This document shows positions 16,186-24,632 of a DNA stretch of 64,000 nt, piece by piece. The DNA is taken from contig NZ_JACIJF010000004.1 of NCBI RefSeq assembly GCF_014199255.1, forward strand, positions 62,001 to 126,000, in the 5' to 3' direction. How positions within the stretch are numbered: the first letter of the stretch is position 1; every line of letters begins with the position of its first letter. The DNA comes from Sphingomonas xinjiangensis. GTDB lineage: Bacteria; Pseudomonadota; Alphaproteobacteria; Sphingomonadales; Sphingomonadaceae. Both the position numbers and the translations under genes were made by a program. The notes below the pieces were generated by a model. It was given only the letters and a program-made list of their open reading frames with translations. It did not search any database and was not told the DNA's origin.

Positions 16186-17694
16186 TCAGTTGCTGGGCGG
16201 GCGCCGACGATAGCTCAGTGCCTCGGCGACGTGAATGCGCATTACCTGCTCGGCGCCGGCCAAATCGGCGATGGTTCTGCTGGTTCTGAGAACCCGGGTA
16301 TAGCCGCGTGCCGATAAACGCATGGCTTCGGCCGCCTGCGCCAGCAACGCGCGCCCAGCGTCGTCCGGACTCGCCACCGCCATCAGCGGCTCGCCATCGG
16401 CCTCGGCATTGGTCCTGAACGCGGTATCGGCATAGCGCCTACCCTGCACCGCCCGCGCAGCCGCCACCCGCGCCGCCACTTCCGCCGATCCTTCGGCCGG
16501 CGGCGGCAACACCAGATCGGCTGCGGTGACCGGGAGCACCTCCACATGCAAGTCGATGCGGTCGAGCAGCGGCCCCGACACCTTGGCCTGATAATCCGCG
16601 GCGCATTTGGGCGCGCGTGCGCAGGCAAGCGCCGGATCGCCCAGATGTCCGCAGCGGCACGGGTTCATCGCCGCCATCAACTGCACGCGCGCCGGAAAGG
16701 TGACATGAGCATTGGCCCGCGCGACGCTCACCACGCCGCTTTCCAGCGGCTGCCGAAGGGAATCGAGAACGGCGCGCTGGAACTCGGGCAGTTCGTCGAG
16801 GAACAGGACCCCCAGATGCGCCAGGCTGACCTCGCCCGGCTTTACCTTCAGCCCGCCGCCCGTCAGCGCGGCCATCGACGCGGAATGGTGCGGGCTTCGA
16901 AAGGGCCGCGTCCGCGTCAGCCGTCCGCCCTGCAACGTTCGGGCCACCGAAGCCACCATCGAGACTTCCAGCGCTTCGGCGGCGTCAAGCGGCGGCAATA
17001 TGCCCGGCAAGCAGGATGCGAGCAGCGACTTCCCCGCTCCTGGCGGACCGCACATCAGCATGTTGTGCCCACCGGCCGCCGCGATCTCCAGCGCGCGCTT
17101 GGCTGTCTCCTGACCCTTTACCTGAACAAGATCGGGTCCGCGCCCCGGCGGGTCCGCCTCCCCTGCAACGGGCATCGCCAGCAGCTGCTGGCCCTTGAAA
17201 TGATTGAGCAGCCCGATCAGGTCGGGGGCCGCGACCACTTCCACTTGCCCGGCCCAAGCGGCCTCGGGTCCTTGCGCCACAGGACACACCAGACCTTTGC
17301 CGATTTCGGAAGCGTGGAGCGCCGCCAGCAGCACCCCCGCGCTCGGCGCGATTCGTCCATCGAGTGCCAGTTCGCCCACGACGACATAGCCGGCCAGCGT
17401 CTCTGCATCGACCACGCCCATCGCGCCCAGCAGCGCCAGCGCGATCGGCAGATCGAAATGCGATCCTTCCTTGGGCAGATCGGCGGGCGACAGATTCAGC
17501 ACGATATGCTTGGGCGGCAGTGCCAGCCCGATCGCCGCCATGGCGGCGCGGACCCGCTCCCGGCTCTCCGCGACTGCCTTGTCAGGCAACCCTACGACGA
17601 CGAACTTCGGCAGCCCGGCGACAAGGTTGCACTGCACCTCCACCGCTCGCGCCTCGAGTCCAAGATACGCAACCGTAGAAACGCTCGCGACCAA
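16186..17694 (-). CDS. YifB/ComM family Mg-chelatase-like AAA+ ATPase
   Basis: About 502 residues. The N-terminal ChlI-like domain (STVAYLGLEARAVEVQ) leads to the AAA+ core with GPPGAGKSLLA and VLFLDELPEF, a cysteine-containing MAAMNPCRCGHLGD segment, and the C-terminal Mg-chelatase helical domain (LSARGYTRVLRTSRTIADL). ComM relatives are helicases that help integrate foreign DNA during natural transformation, although YifB is widespread in non-competent bacteria. The start TTG at 17694 is preferred to a TTG five codons earlier because GGGGGAGG lies at the right distance. It is divergent from the rpmH operon. Confidence 0.93.
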   Translation of the reverse strand: MVASVSTVAYLGLEARAVEVQCNLVAGLPKFVVVGLPDKAVAESRERVRAAMAAIGLALPPKHIVLNLSPADLPKEGSHFDLPIALALLGAMGVVDAETLAGYVVVGELALDGRIAPSAGVLLAALHASEIGKGLVCPVAQGPEAAWAGQVEVVAAPDLIGLLNHFKGQQLLAMPVAGEADPPGRGPDLVQVKGQETAKRALEIAAAGGHNMLMCGPPGAGKSLLASCLPGILPPLDAAEALEVSMVASVARTLQGGRLTRTRPFRSPHHSASMAALTGGGLKVKPGEVSLAHLGVLFLDELPEFQRAVLDSLRQPLESGVVSVARANAHVTFPARVQLMAAMNPCRCGHLGDPALACARAPKCAADYQAKVSGPLLDRIDLHVEVLPVTAADLVLPPPAEGSAEVAARVAAARAVQGRRYADTAFRTNAEADGEPLMAVASPDDAGRALLAQAAEAMRLSARGYTRVLRTSRTIADLAGAEQVMRIHVAEALSYRRRPPSN

Positions 17695-17885
17695 GCCGGC
17701 CTCCCCCAAATGCAGGCGGACCTTAGCGGCTTTTGCGCAATGTGGAATGCGACTCTGCCGAATGCCTGCGCGCGTCTTGCATCAACAAGACACCGACTCC
17801 ACATCTTCCTCATGATTCGCGTGCAAACAATCGGGGCAGGCGTTCCGCTCGCCAGTTGCGGCCCTCGCACGGTGCAGGTCGGACG

Positions 17886-17914
17886 TTGACTCAAGGCGCC
17901 GCCACCCTTATGGG
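17886..17914 (+). promoter_or_regulatory. Candidate promoter of the rpmH operon
   Basis: TTGACT at 17886-17891 and TATGGG at 17909-17914, separated by 17 bases, fit an alphaproteobacterial sigma-70 promoter. It is about 62 bases upstream of rpmH, the first gene of a long coupled operon. Confidence 0.5.
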
Positions 17915-17926
17915 CACCCGACACGC

Positions 17927-17950
17927 GGCCGCCCCAGTGGCGGCCCTTTT
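17927..17950 (+). terminator. Terminator-like hairpin in the rpmH leader (possible attenuator)
   Basis: A 7-bp GC stem (GGCCGCC, loop CCAGT, GGCGGCC) is followed directly by CTTTT. It lies between the candidate promoter and rpmH, and the neighbouring upstream gene is on the other strand, so on this strand it can only act on the rpmH transcript. Early termination control is inferred. Confidence 0.5.
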
Positions 17951-17969
17951 ACGTTCTAGATACTCGAGG

Positions 17970-18449
17970 ATGAGCGATGAAGCGGACTTTTCAGCCGAGC
18001 AACCTGGTGCGTGCGCGCCGGCACGGCTTCCGCAGCCGCATGGCGACCGTGGGCGGCCGCAACGTGATCCGCGCCCGCCGCAACCGCGGCCGCAAGAAGC
18101 TGTCGGCGTAACTGCCGTAGCCGTTTCGCGGCTAACGCAGCGCAAGGACTATCTCGCCGCGAACGCGGGCAAGCGGGCGCCTATGCCCGGTTTCGTCCTT
18201 CTCGTGCGCGAACGGAACGATGCCGACCCGGCCATCCGGGTCGGCATTACCGTTTCCAAGAAGGTCGGTAATGCGGTGATCCGCAACCGCATGAAGCGTC
18301 GCTTTCGCGCGCTCGTAAGCGAAGTGATGCCCATTGCGGGCATCGCCGGTGCCGATCATGTCCTGATCGGCCGCAATAGCGGCATAGAGCGTGACTATGA
18401 CGCACTGAAGGCTGAGCTTGCCAAGGCGCTCGCCAAGGTGAAGCGGTGA
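17970..18449 (+). CDS. rnpA: Ribonuclease P protein component, start apparently upstream of rpmH
   Basis: The conserved RnpA domain runs from about 18135 ([15 protein letters not shown]) to the stop and has the RNase P protein signature [15 protein letters not shown]. RnpA binds the catalytic RNA that removes tRNA 5' leaders. There is no ATG, GTG, TTG or CTG in this frame between 17970 and the domain; ATG 17970 opens a 159-residue protein that overlaps all of rpmH in another frame. An ACG at 18135 is the only near-cognate start by the domain. The nested layout is known from Thermus. The ribosome-binding site GAGG touches ATG 17970 but is well spaced for rpmH, so initiation of the long form would be weak. 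The true start is unresolved. Confidence 0.8.
   Translation: MSDEADFSAEQPGACAPARLPQPHGDRGRPQRDPRPPQPRPQEAVGVTAVAVSRLTQRKDYLAANAGKRAPMPGFVLLVRERNDADPAIRVGITVSKKVGNAVIRNRMKRRFRALVSEVMPIAGIAGADHVLIGRNSGIERDYDALKAELAKALAKVKR
17977..18111 (+). CDS. rpmH: 50S ribosomal protein L34
   Basis: 44 residues, full length for bL34, from [20 protein letters not shown] to the conserved [13 protein letters not shown]. It is a small basic protein of the large subunit near the exit tunnel. GAGG ends seven bases before its ATG. It is the first gene of the conserved rpmH-rnpA-yidD-yidC order, and its coding sequence is also covered by an open frame leading into rnpA. Confidence 0.97.
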   Translation: MKRTFQPSNLVRARRHGFRSRMATVGGRNVIRARRNRGRKKLSA

Positions 18450-18480
18450 GCGAAAACCGCGAAAGTGAAGCGGTGAGCGA
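18438..18480 (+). repeat. Direct repeat of the rnpA-stop/yidD-start junction
   Basis: The 16 bases GTGAAGCGGTGAGCGA occur twice, at 18438-18453 and 18465-18480, 27 bases apart. The first contains the rnpA stop and the yidD GTG; the second offers another in-frame GTG for yidD at 18473. Confidence 0.8.
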
Positions 18481-18709
18481 TACCCGCAAAGAGGGCGTGG
18501 TCACTCGCCTCCTTATTCTTCTCGCCCGCGCCTGGCAGGTCGGGCCTTCCGCCATTCTACCGCCCAGCTGCCGCTATGCGCCTAGCTGTTCGGCCTATGC
18601 AATCGAGGCGCTTCGCCGCTATGGCGCTGCCAAGGGCAGCTGGCTTGCGTTGCGGCGTATCGGCCGCTGCCATCCATGGGGCGGGCACGGCTATGATCCC
18701 GTGCCATGA
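18446..18709 (+). CDS. yidD: Membrane protein insertion efficiency factor YidD
   Basis: Up to 87 residues. YidD is a small, membrane-associated helper of YidC. The core is clear: [20 protein letters not shown], then [19 protein letters not shown] with three conserved cysteines counting [18 protein letters not shown] 18446 overlaps the rnpA stop by four bases; a second GTG nine codons later is equally good and gives a more normal N-terminus, because the first nine codons come from a short duplication. It is followed within 25 bases by yidC. Confidence 0.92.
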   Translation: MSENRESEAVSDTRKEGVVTRLLILLARAWQVGPSAILPPSCRYAPSCSAYAIEALRRYGAAKGSWLALRRIGRCHPWGGHGYDPVP

Positions 18710-18731
18710 CGGGTATTCCGGGGACTGATCG

Positions 18732-20450
18732 GTGAAAGACGACCACAAGAATTTCGTGATCTTTGCATTGCTGGCGGCGGTGATCCTGTTCGGATGGCCG
18801 ACGATCCAGCACTGGATCTTCCCGCAACAGAACCCCGCGCCTACGGTAGTCGAAGGCGGCAAGACCAAGGTCGTGCCCCAGCCCGGCGCCGATCCGGCGG
18901 CCGATTCGCCCCAGGCTCTGCGCGACCGTCAGATCGTGCTCGCCGAAAGCCCGCGCGTTCAGATCGAGACGCCGGCGTTGCGCGGCTCGATCAACCTGAA
19001 GGGCGCGCGCCTCGACGATCTCGTGCTCACCAAATATGACGAGACTGTCGCGAAGAACTCGCCGCCGATCCGCCTGCTCTCGCCGGGCGGCGCGGCCGGT
19101 GGCTATTTCGCGCAGTTCGGCTGGCAGGGTGCCGGCGTTCAGGCGCCTGGACCTAACACCGTGTGGCAAGCGAGCGGCACCAAGCTGACGCCCACCACCC
19201 CGGTTACGCTCACCAGCACCAGCCAGACGGGCCAGATCTTCCGCATCGAGCTTTCGGTCGACCAGAACTATATGTTTGGCATCCGCCAGACGGTCGCCAA
19301 TGTCGGCACCACGCCGGTGTCGGTGACGCCCTATGCGCTGCTTTCGCGTGCCAACCGCTCGACCGACGCCGATCAGTGGGCCGCGCATGTCGGCCCGGTA
19401 GCCGTGGCCAACCGCGCGGCGAACTACATCAACTGGAAGGATATCGAGAGCACGCCCGAGCAGCTCGCCACCACTGGTGGCTGGGTCGGTTATTCGGATC
19501 ATTACTGGCTGACTGCGCTCGTTCCAGACCAGAAGGTGCCGGTGCAGCTCCAGCACCGCGGCACCGCCGCGCAGGCCTATCAGGCCGATTACCAGCTCGC
19601 GCAGCCGCTCAGCCTCGCGCCGGGCAAGAAGGTCACCTATTCCAGCCGCTTCTTTGCGGGCGCGAAGGAAGTGAAGCTGCTCGAGCATTATGAAGATGAT
19701 GCCGGCATCGTCCAGTTCGATCGCGCGATCGACTGGGGCTGGTTCGGCGTGATCGAACAGCCGATCTTCTACTATCTCGACTGGCTGTTCCGCCTCGTCG
19801 GCAATTTTGGCGTCGCGATCATTCTGCTGACGCTCACCATCCGCGCGCTGCTGTTCCCGATCGCGCAGAAGCAGTTCGCATCGATGGCGAGCATGCGGGC
19901 GATCCAGCCCAAGATGAAGGCGCTGCAGGAACGTCACAAGGACGACAAGCAGCGCCAGCAGCAAGAAATCATGAAGCTCTACAAGCAGGAAAAGGTGAAC
20001 CCGCTCGCGGGCTGCCTGCCCATGCTGCTTCAGATCCCGATCATGTTCGCGCTGTACAAGGTGCTGCTGCTGACGATCGAGATGCGGCACCAGCCGTTCG
20101 TCGCGTGGATCCGCGACTTGTCCGCGCCCGATCCGCTGACGCCGCTCAACCTGTTCGGCCTGCTGGACTTCGCCCCTCCGTCATTCCTGGCGATCGGCGT
20201 GGTGCCGATCCTGCTCGGTGTCTCGATGTTCTTCCAGATGCGCCTCAATCCCGCGCCGATGGACGAGATGCAGAAGCAGATCTTCTCGATCATGCCGTGG
20301 ATGCTGATGTTCATGATGGCGCCGTTCGCGGTAGGCCTGCAGGTGTACTGGATCACCTCGAACGTCGTCACCATCCTGCAGCAGCAGTGGCTGTATTCAA
20401 AGCATCCCGCGCTCAAGGAGCCGGTGAAGAAAGAGGCAAAGGTCAAGTGA
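18732..20450 (+). CDS. yidC: Membrane protein insertase YidC
   Basis: 572 residues. The N-terminal helix ([17 protein letters not shown]) anchors a large periplasmic domain typical of Gram-negative YidC1, followed by the conserved five-helix insertase core starting near residue 350 ([20 protein letters not shown]) with the charged cytosolic hairpin ([20 protein letters not shown] region). It inserts membrane proteins alone or with SecYEG. GTG 18732 is the start. The stop overlaps the engB start by four bases (GTGA). Confidence 0.97.
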   Translation: MKDDHKNFVIFALLAAVILFGWPTIQHWIFPQQNPAPTVVEGGKTKVVPQPGADPAADSPQALRDRQIVLAESPRVQIETPALRGSINLKGARLDDLVLTKYDETVAKNSPPIRLLSPGGAAGGYFAQFGWQGAGVQAPGPNTVWQASGTKLTPTTPVTLTSTSQTGQIFRIELSVDQNYMFGIRQTVANVGTTPVSVTPYALLSRANRSTDADQWAAHVGPVAVANRAANYINWKDIESTPEQLATTGGWVGYSDHYWLTALVPDQKVPVQLQHRGTAAQAYQADYQLAQPLSLAPGKKVTYSSRFFAGAKEVKLLEHYEDDAGIVQFDRAIDWGWFGVIEQPIFYYLDWLFRLVGNFGVAIILLTLTIRALLFPIAQKQFASMASMRAIQPKMKALQERHKDDKQRQQQEIMKLYKQEKVNPLAGCLPMLLQIPIMFALYKVLLLTIEMRHQPFVAWIRDLSAPDPLTPLNLFGLLDFAPPSFLAIGVVPILLGVSMFFQMRLNPAPMDEMQKQIFSIMPWMLMFMMAPFAVGLQVYWITSNVVTILQQQWLYSKHPALKEPVKKEAKVK

Positions 20451-21100
20451 GCGAGGAACCCCTCGACACCTTCACGCCCGAACAGATCGAGGCCGCGCGA
20501 AAGATCTTCGCCGGCCCGGTCAGTTTCCTGAAGTCGGCACCCGAGCTCAAGCACCTGCCCGATCCGGTGGTGCCTGAGGTTGCGGTCGCGGGGCGCTCCA
20601 ACGTCGGCAAGTCGTCGCTGCTCAACGCGCTGACCAACCGCAATGGCCTCGCGCGCACATCGAACACACCCGGCCGTACCCAGGAGCTCAACTTCTTCGA
20701 CGTCGGTGAGCCGCTGCGCTTCCGCCTGGTCGACATGCCCGGTTACGGCTTCGCCAAGGCACCCAAGGACCTGCTGCGCAAGTGGCGCTATCTGGTAAAC
20801 GACTTCCTGCGCGGCCGTCAGTCGCTCAAGCGCGCCATCGTGCTGATCGACTCGCGCCACGGCATCAAGGATGTCGATCGCGAGATTCTCGACATGCTCG
20901 ACACCGCCGCAGTCAGCTACCGCATCGTCCTGACCAAGACCGACAAGATCAAGGCGACCGAACTCGCCGAGGTGCGCGCCCAGACCGAAGCCGAAGCCCG
21001 CAAGCGCCCCGCCGCGCACCCCGACATCATCGCCACGTCGAGCGAAAAGGGCATGGGCCTCCCCGAACTCCGCGCGGCGGTGTTCGAAGCCGTGACGTGA
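20447..21100 (+). CDS. yihA: Ribosome biogenesis GTP-binding protein EngB/YsxC
   Basis: 217 residues. A TrmE-Era-EngA-type GTPase: G1 GRSNVGKSS near residue 51, a G2 threonine in the switch region [11 protein letters not shown]3 DMPGYGFA and G4 TKTDK. EngB is needed for assembly of the large ribosomal subunit. The GTG start overlaps the yidC stop and its own stop overlaps the next gene in the same way, so three genes are coupled. Confidence 0.96.
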   Translation: MSEEPLDTFTPEQIEAARKIFAGPVSFLKSAPELKHLPDPVVPEVAVAGRSNVGKSSLLNALTNRNGLARTSNTPGRTQELNFFDVGEPLRFRLVDMPGYGFAKAPKDLLRKWRYLVNDFLRGRQSLKRAIVLIDSRHGIKDVDREILDMLDTAAVSYRIVLTKTDKIKATELAEVRAQTEAEARKRPAAHPDIIATSSEKGMGLPELRAAVFEAVT

Positions 21101-21441
21101 GCGACGTCCGTCCGGAACTGCTCTTCTCCTACGGCACGTTGCAGCTCGAAAGCGTGCAGCGCGCCACCTTCGGCCGGCTGCTCGACGGCACCGACGATGT
21201 ACTTCTCGGCTACCGCGTTATCGAAATACGCATTCAGGATCCCGCGGTGCTCGCGGCCAGCGGCGTCGCCACGCACCGCGCGCTGGTGCCGGACGCCAGC
21301 GCGCCATCGATCTCCGGCAGGGTGTTCCGCCTCACCCCGAACGAACTCGCCACTGCGGACATTTATGAGAGCGAGAACTACCGCCGCGAACTAGCGCCGC
21401 TCGCCTCTGGCATCCACGCCTGGGTCTATGTGAAGGTCTGA
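21097..21441 (+). CDS. Gamma-glutamylcyclotransferase family protein
   Basis: 114 residues starting at GTG 21097, which overlaps the engB stop. The N-terminal [15 protein letters not shown] is the substrate-binding YGTL motif of the GGCT/AIG2 fold, and [20 protein letters not shown] is the second typical segment, with the acidic residue region at its end. The family cyclises gamma-glutamyl groups or acts on related amines; the substrate of this member cannot be told. Confidence 0.85.
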   Translation: MSDVRPELLFSYGTLQLESVQRATFGRLLDGTDDVLLGYRVIEIRIQDPAVLAASGVATHRALVPDASAPSISGRVFRLTPNELATADIYESENYRRELAPLASGIHAWVYVKV

Positions 21442-21482
21442 GCGCTCGACTCGGCGGCAATGCCCCGGCTATGGCCGCCACC

Positions 21483-22148
21483 ATGAAGCTCATCATCGGC
21501 AACAAGGCCTATTCCTCCTGGTCGCTGCGCGGCTGGCTCGCCTGCAAGCAATCGGGGCTTCCATTCGAGGAAGTCGTGGTGCCGCTCTACGACGAAAATT
21601 GGGACAAGACCCGCGAAGGCGCCGAGTTCGCGCCCTCTTCGGGCAAGGTGCCGATCCTGTGGGACGACGATGCCGTCGTCTGGGACAGCCTGGCGATCGT
21701 CGAATATCTCAACGACAAGACGGGCAACACGCTGTTCTGGCCCGAAGCGCCCTCGGCCCGCGCCATGGCCCGGTCAATGGCGGCGGAGATGCATTCCAGC
21801 TTCACCGCGCTGCGCCGCAAGCACAGCATGAACATTCGCCAGGTCTATCCCGCTAGCGCGCCGGACCAGGATGTGCTTCAGGACCTTGCCCGCATCATGG
21901 AACTTTGGGCTCAGGCCCGCGCCCGCTTCGGCGGCGAGGGCGAGTTCCTGTTCGGTACGTTCGGCGCCGTCGACATCATGTTCGCCCCGGTGGTCACGCG
22001 CCTGGTGACCTACTCGCTTCCCGCTCCGCGCTTCGCCCAGGCCTACATGCTGGCGGTGCTCCAGCATCCCTTCATGCAGGACTGGATCGCGGGCGCGCAG
22101 GCGGAGGATTGGGTAATCGAGCAGTTCGAATCGCCCATCACGGCCTAA
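21483..22148 (+). CDS. Glutathione S-transferase family protein
   Basis: 221 residues. The N-terminal thioredoxin-like domain begins KLIIGNKAYSSWSLRGWLAC, a variant in which the catalytic position is a serine in the SSWS turn, and continues with GKVPILWDDDAVVWDSLAI, the glutathione-binding cis-proline and DS region. The helical C-terminal domain follows. An ATG four codons earlier (21471) is possible. It is the last gene of the rightward group before the convergent cupin gene. Confidence 0.9.
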   Translation: MKLIIGNKAYSSWSLRGWLACKQSGLPFEEVVVPLYDENWDKTREGAEFAPSSGKVPILWDDDAVVWDSLAIVEYLNDKTGNTLFWPEAPSARAMARSMAAEMHSSFTALRRKHSMNIRQVYPASAPDQDVLQDLARIMELWAQARARFGGEGEFLFGTFGAVDIMFAPVVTRLVTYSLPAPRFAQAYMLAVLQHPFMQDWIAGAQAEDWVIEQFESPITA

Positions 22149-22154
22149 GCCGGT

Positions 22155-22622
22155 TCAGCGCAGGCGCTGCGTCGCATAGGGCGCGCCGTCCTTGTGGAAG
22201 TACCCGGCGTCGCTAAAGCACATGTCGATGTCCGGGTAATCGCCCGAACCCCGCACTCCCGCGCTGATCGCCACGAACACGCAGTCCGCCTCGCTCCGGT
22301 TCTGCAGGTGATGCCCGTTCTCCACCCCCTTCGGGAACGCTGCGACATCGCCCGCGCGCAGCACCGTCTCGCCCCCTTCTTCGACCAGCACCGCTTCGCC
22401 AGCGAGCATCACGACCAATTCGTCCTCATCGGCATGCCAGTGCCGCTGCGACGACCATGCGCCGGGCTTAAGCACAACATGGCTCGCGCCCATCTCGCTC
22501 AGCCCGCTCGCGGGCGCCAGCCGCCGATACCAGCGCCCCTGCACCGCCGCGTCGAACGGCGCCGGATAGCCGGTCGCATTGGTTTGCGGGATTGTATCGA
22601 GATCGAGCTTGGGCAATGCCAC
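22155..22622 (-). CDS. Cupin domain protein
   Basis: 155 residues with a single cupin barrel. The metal-binding motif 1 is visible as QRHWHADEDELVVMLAGE (two His and a Glu), and motif 2 as GDVAAFPKGVENGHHLQN with a His. The enzymatic role, if any, is unknown; related proteins are often annotated as sugar-binding or transcription-linked cupins. It is convergent with the GST gene, six bases apart, and divergent from dapE with 11 bases between the start codons. Confidence 0.88.
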   Translation of the reverse strand: MALPKLDLDTIPQTNATGYPAPFDAAVQGRWYRRLAPASGLSEMGASHVVLKPGAWSSQRHWHADEDELVVMLAGEAVLVEEGGETVLRAGDVAAFPKGVENGHHLQNRSEADCVFVAISAGVRGSGDYPDIDMCFSDAGYFHKDGAPYATQRLR

Positions 22623-22633
22623 CTCCCTTGAAG

Positions 22634-23761
22634 ATGGAGCCCAGCTTGCACGACGTCGTCGAACTCACCAAGGCCTTGATCGCCGCTGAAAGCATCACCC
22701 CCGCGCGCGGCCCGGTGTTCGACGTGCTAGAAGCGGCGCTGGTGCCGCTCGGCTTCCACGTGACGCGCTTCGTGGAGGGCGAGGCCCCTGACGGCCCGGT
22801 CGAAAACCTGCTCGCCACCCGCGCCGGCACCGGCAGGCATTTGGCCTTTGCCGGCCATCTCGACGTGGTGCCGCCAGGCGAAGGCTGGACCGCAGGCGCC
22901 TTCGCGCCCGAGGTTCGTGGAGACTTGCTCTATGGCCGCGGCGCCGTCGACATGAAGGGCGCAGTCGCCGCGTTCGCCGCCGCCGCCGCGCGGGTGCCGG
23001 GCGCCACCGCCAGCCTCCTCATCACCGGCGACGAGGAAGGTCCCGCCACCTTCGGCACCCCGCGCCTGATCGAGCGCATGGCAGAGCGCGGGGTAAAGCC
23101 GGACCTGTGCCTGGTCGGCGAGCCCACCTCGGCGCACCGCCTTGGGGACACGATCAAGATCGGCCGCCGCGGCTCGGTGGTGATCAGGATCGAGGTTCCA
23201 GGCAAGCAGGGCCATGTCGCTTATCCGCACCTTGCCGACAATCCGATTCCCCGCTTCCTGCGCGCGCTCGCCGCGGTGGACGCCATCGAACTCGATCAGG
23301 GCAATGCCTGGTTCCAGCCGTCGAATCTCGAAATCATCGACGTGCACACCGGCAACACCGCCAGCAACGTCATCCCTGGCGCAGCCACCGCGCGCGTCAG
23401 CATCCGCTTCAACGACCTCCAGCGCGGCCCGGATCTGATCGACCGCGTCCGTGCCGCGGTGCACATGCATGCGCCAGAAGCGGTGGTCGAAGGCCGCGTC
23501 TTCGGCGACGCCTTCCTCACCCATCCGGGCCAGCTCTCCACGCTGGTCGCCGATGCCATCGAGGCGCGCCTCGGCATCCGCCCCGAACTTTCCACCAGCG
23601 GCGGCACCTCGGACGCCCGGTTCCTGGTGAAGCTCTGCCCCGTGGTCGAGTTCGGCCTACTCAACGCCACCATGCACAAGCTGGACGAGGCGGTCGCGGT
23701 CGCCGACCTGCACGCGCTCGCCGACATCTATGCCGGCGTGCTGGAGCGCGTCTCGGTATAA
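22634..23761 (+). CDS. dapE: Succinyl-diaminopimelate desuccinylase
   Basis: 375 residues, the normal size. DapE is an M20-family dizinc enzyme that yields LL-diaminopimelate for lysine and peptidoglycan. Metal and catalytic residues are in place: LAFAGHLDVVPPG (His, Asp), YGRGAVDMKGAV (bridging Asp), TGDEEGPA (catalytic Glu and ligand Glu), and HKLDEAV near the end. GKQGHVAYPHLADNP is the dimerisation-lid segment. ATG 22634 is preferred to an upstream TTG that would overlap the divergent cupin gene. Confidence 0.96.
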   Translation: MEPSLHDVVELTKALIAAESITPARGPVFDVLEAALVPLGFHVTRFVEGEAPDGPVENLLATRAGTGRHLAFAGHLDVVPPGEGWTAGAFAPEVRGDLLYGRGAVDMKGAVAAFAAAAARVPGATASLLITGDEEGPATFGTPRLIERMAERGVKPDLCLVGEPTSAHRLGDTIKIGRRGSVVIRIEVPGKQGHVAYPHLADNPIPRFLRALAAVDAIELDQGNAWFQPSNLEIIDVHTGNTASNVIPGAATARVSIRFNDLQRGPDLIDRVRAAVHMHAPEAVVEGRVFGDAFLTHPGQLSTLVADAIEARLGIRPELSTSGGTSDARFLVKLCPVVEFGLLNATMHKLDEAVAVADLHALADIYAGVLERVSV

Positions 23762-23804
23762 GCGGAGACACGCACCAGCAAAGACAGCAACTCCCCGGCG
23801 CAGG

Positions 23805-24632
23805 CTATGAACCAGCCTCCGCTCCTCGCGCCCGTCGCAGCACGATATACAACGCCCCCGCGCCGCCATGCCTGGGGTGCGCCCCGCGCACCGCGGCGAT
23901 CTGGTCGGCGTGGCGCGAGGACGCCAGCCAATCGCCCACCGCAGCACGGATCGCGCCGCGCGCATGCGGCCGCTCCGATTCCGGCCGCGGCGGCTTACCC
24001 GTCACCAGCAGCAGCACCCGGTCGCCTCGCCGGATCGCCTGGTCGAGCCCGCGGTCGAGCCGGTCATAGGCCGACGCGAGGCTATGCCCGTGCAAGTCGA
24101 TCGAGGTCTCGGGCGCAACCAGTCCCCGCGACAGCCGCCGGTCCCAGGACGCGTCGAGCGTGTTGGCGCGCGGCTGTTTAGCGGGTGATGGCGGCGGCAG
24201 AGCCGCACTGAGGGGCGCAGGCGCCCGCAGCGCCGGTTTCGGCGGCGCACTGACAGGCTGCTCGACTTCGACAGCCTTTGAAACGACCGGCCGCAACGGC
24301 GTCACCGAAGCCGCCACCTGCGCCCACAGCCCAGCATCATCGCCAGAAGCGATATCATGTCCCTTCCTGCTTGCAGGGAGGGGTTGGGAGTGGGTGCGCG
24401 CGTCTGCGCGCCCAAGAGACTCTTCAATGAAGGGCAGCGCGCGCTTCGCGACCGCCTTGCCAGCCAAAGCGTCGCCGCTCGCCTGACGGCTCGGGCCCAC
24501 CGCCACTTCCCTCGGAGGAAGGGGAGCCTGAGCGACGGACACCCTGCTCCGCCCTCTCGCCATCGGCGCCACCGAAGCTATCACCCGCTCCCACAGCGCC
24601 GCTTCCTCAGACGAAAGCCGCCGCCGGCTCAC
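23805..24632 (-). CDS. Smr/MutS2-type domain protein with repeat insertion
   Basis: 275 residues. The C-terminal half is an Smr domain (SIDLHGHSLASAYDRLDRGL, then VLLLVTGK and the late HPRHGGAGALYIVLRR), a nuclease-like module found alone or in MutS2. The N-terminal half is unusual. It opens with EEAALWERVIASVAPM, and about 80 residues later a second copy of this motif appears (DDAGLWAQVAASVTPL). Between them, about 20 residues (LGRADARTHSQPLPASRKG) are encoded by a palindromic repeat that is intergenic elsewhere in the window. GTG 24632 overlaps the mltA stop by four bases. Relatives are usually about 190-220 residues, so this copy is long. Confidence 0.85.
   Translation of the reverse strand: MSRRRLSSEEAALWERVIASVAPMARGRSRVSVAQAPLPPREVAVGPSRQASGDALAGKAVAKRALPFIEESLGRADARTHSQPLPASRKGHDIASGDDAGLWAQVAASVTPLRPVVSKAVEVEQPVSAPPKPALRAPAPLSAALPPPSPAKQPRANTLDASWDRRLSRGLVAPETSIDLHGHSLASAYDRLDRGLDQAIRRGDRVLLLVTGKPPRPESERPHARGAIRAAVGDWLASSRHADQIAAVRGAHPRHGGAGALYIVLRRARGAEAGS
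24361..24412 (+). repeat. Palindromic repeat, family A, inside the Smr gene
   Basis: Over about 42 bases from TGCAGGGAGGGG onwards it differs in only three positions from the intergenic copy at 7175-7230, including the terminal GCGCGC/GCGCGC hairpin. Here it is read in frame, on the minus strand, as part of the Smr protein. Confidence 0.8.

Noticed and set aside
18582..20090. Long open frame on the minus strand opposite yidC
   Set aside because: Antisense to an unambiguous yidC with a shadow-like Arg/His/Asp-rich composition; no start signal.
23805..24632. Smr gene as a frameshifted pseudogene because of the repeat
   Set aside because: The frame stays open through the repeat and the Smr domain is complete.
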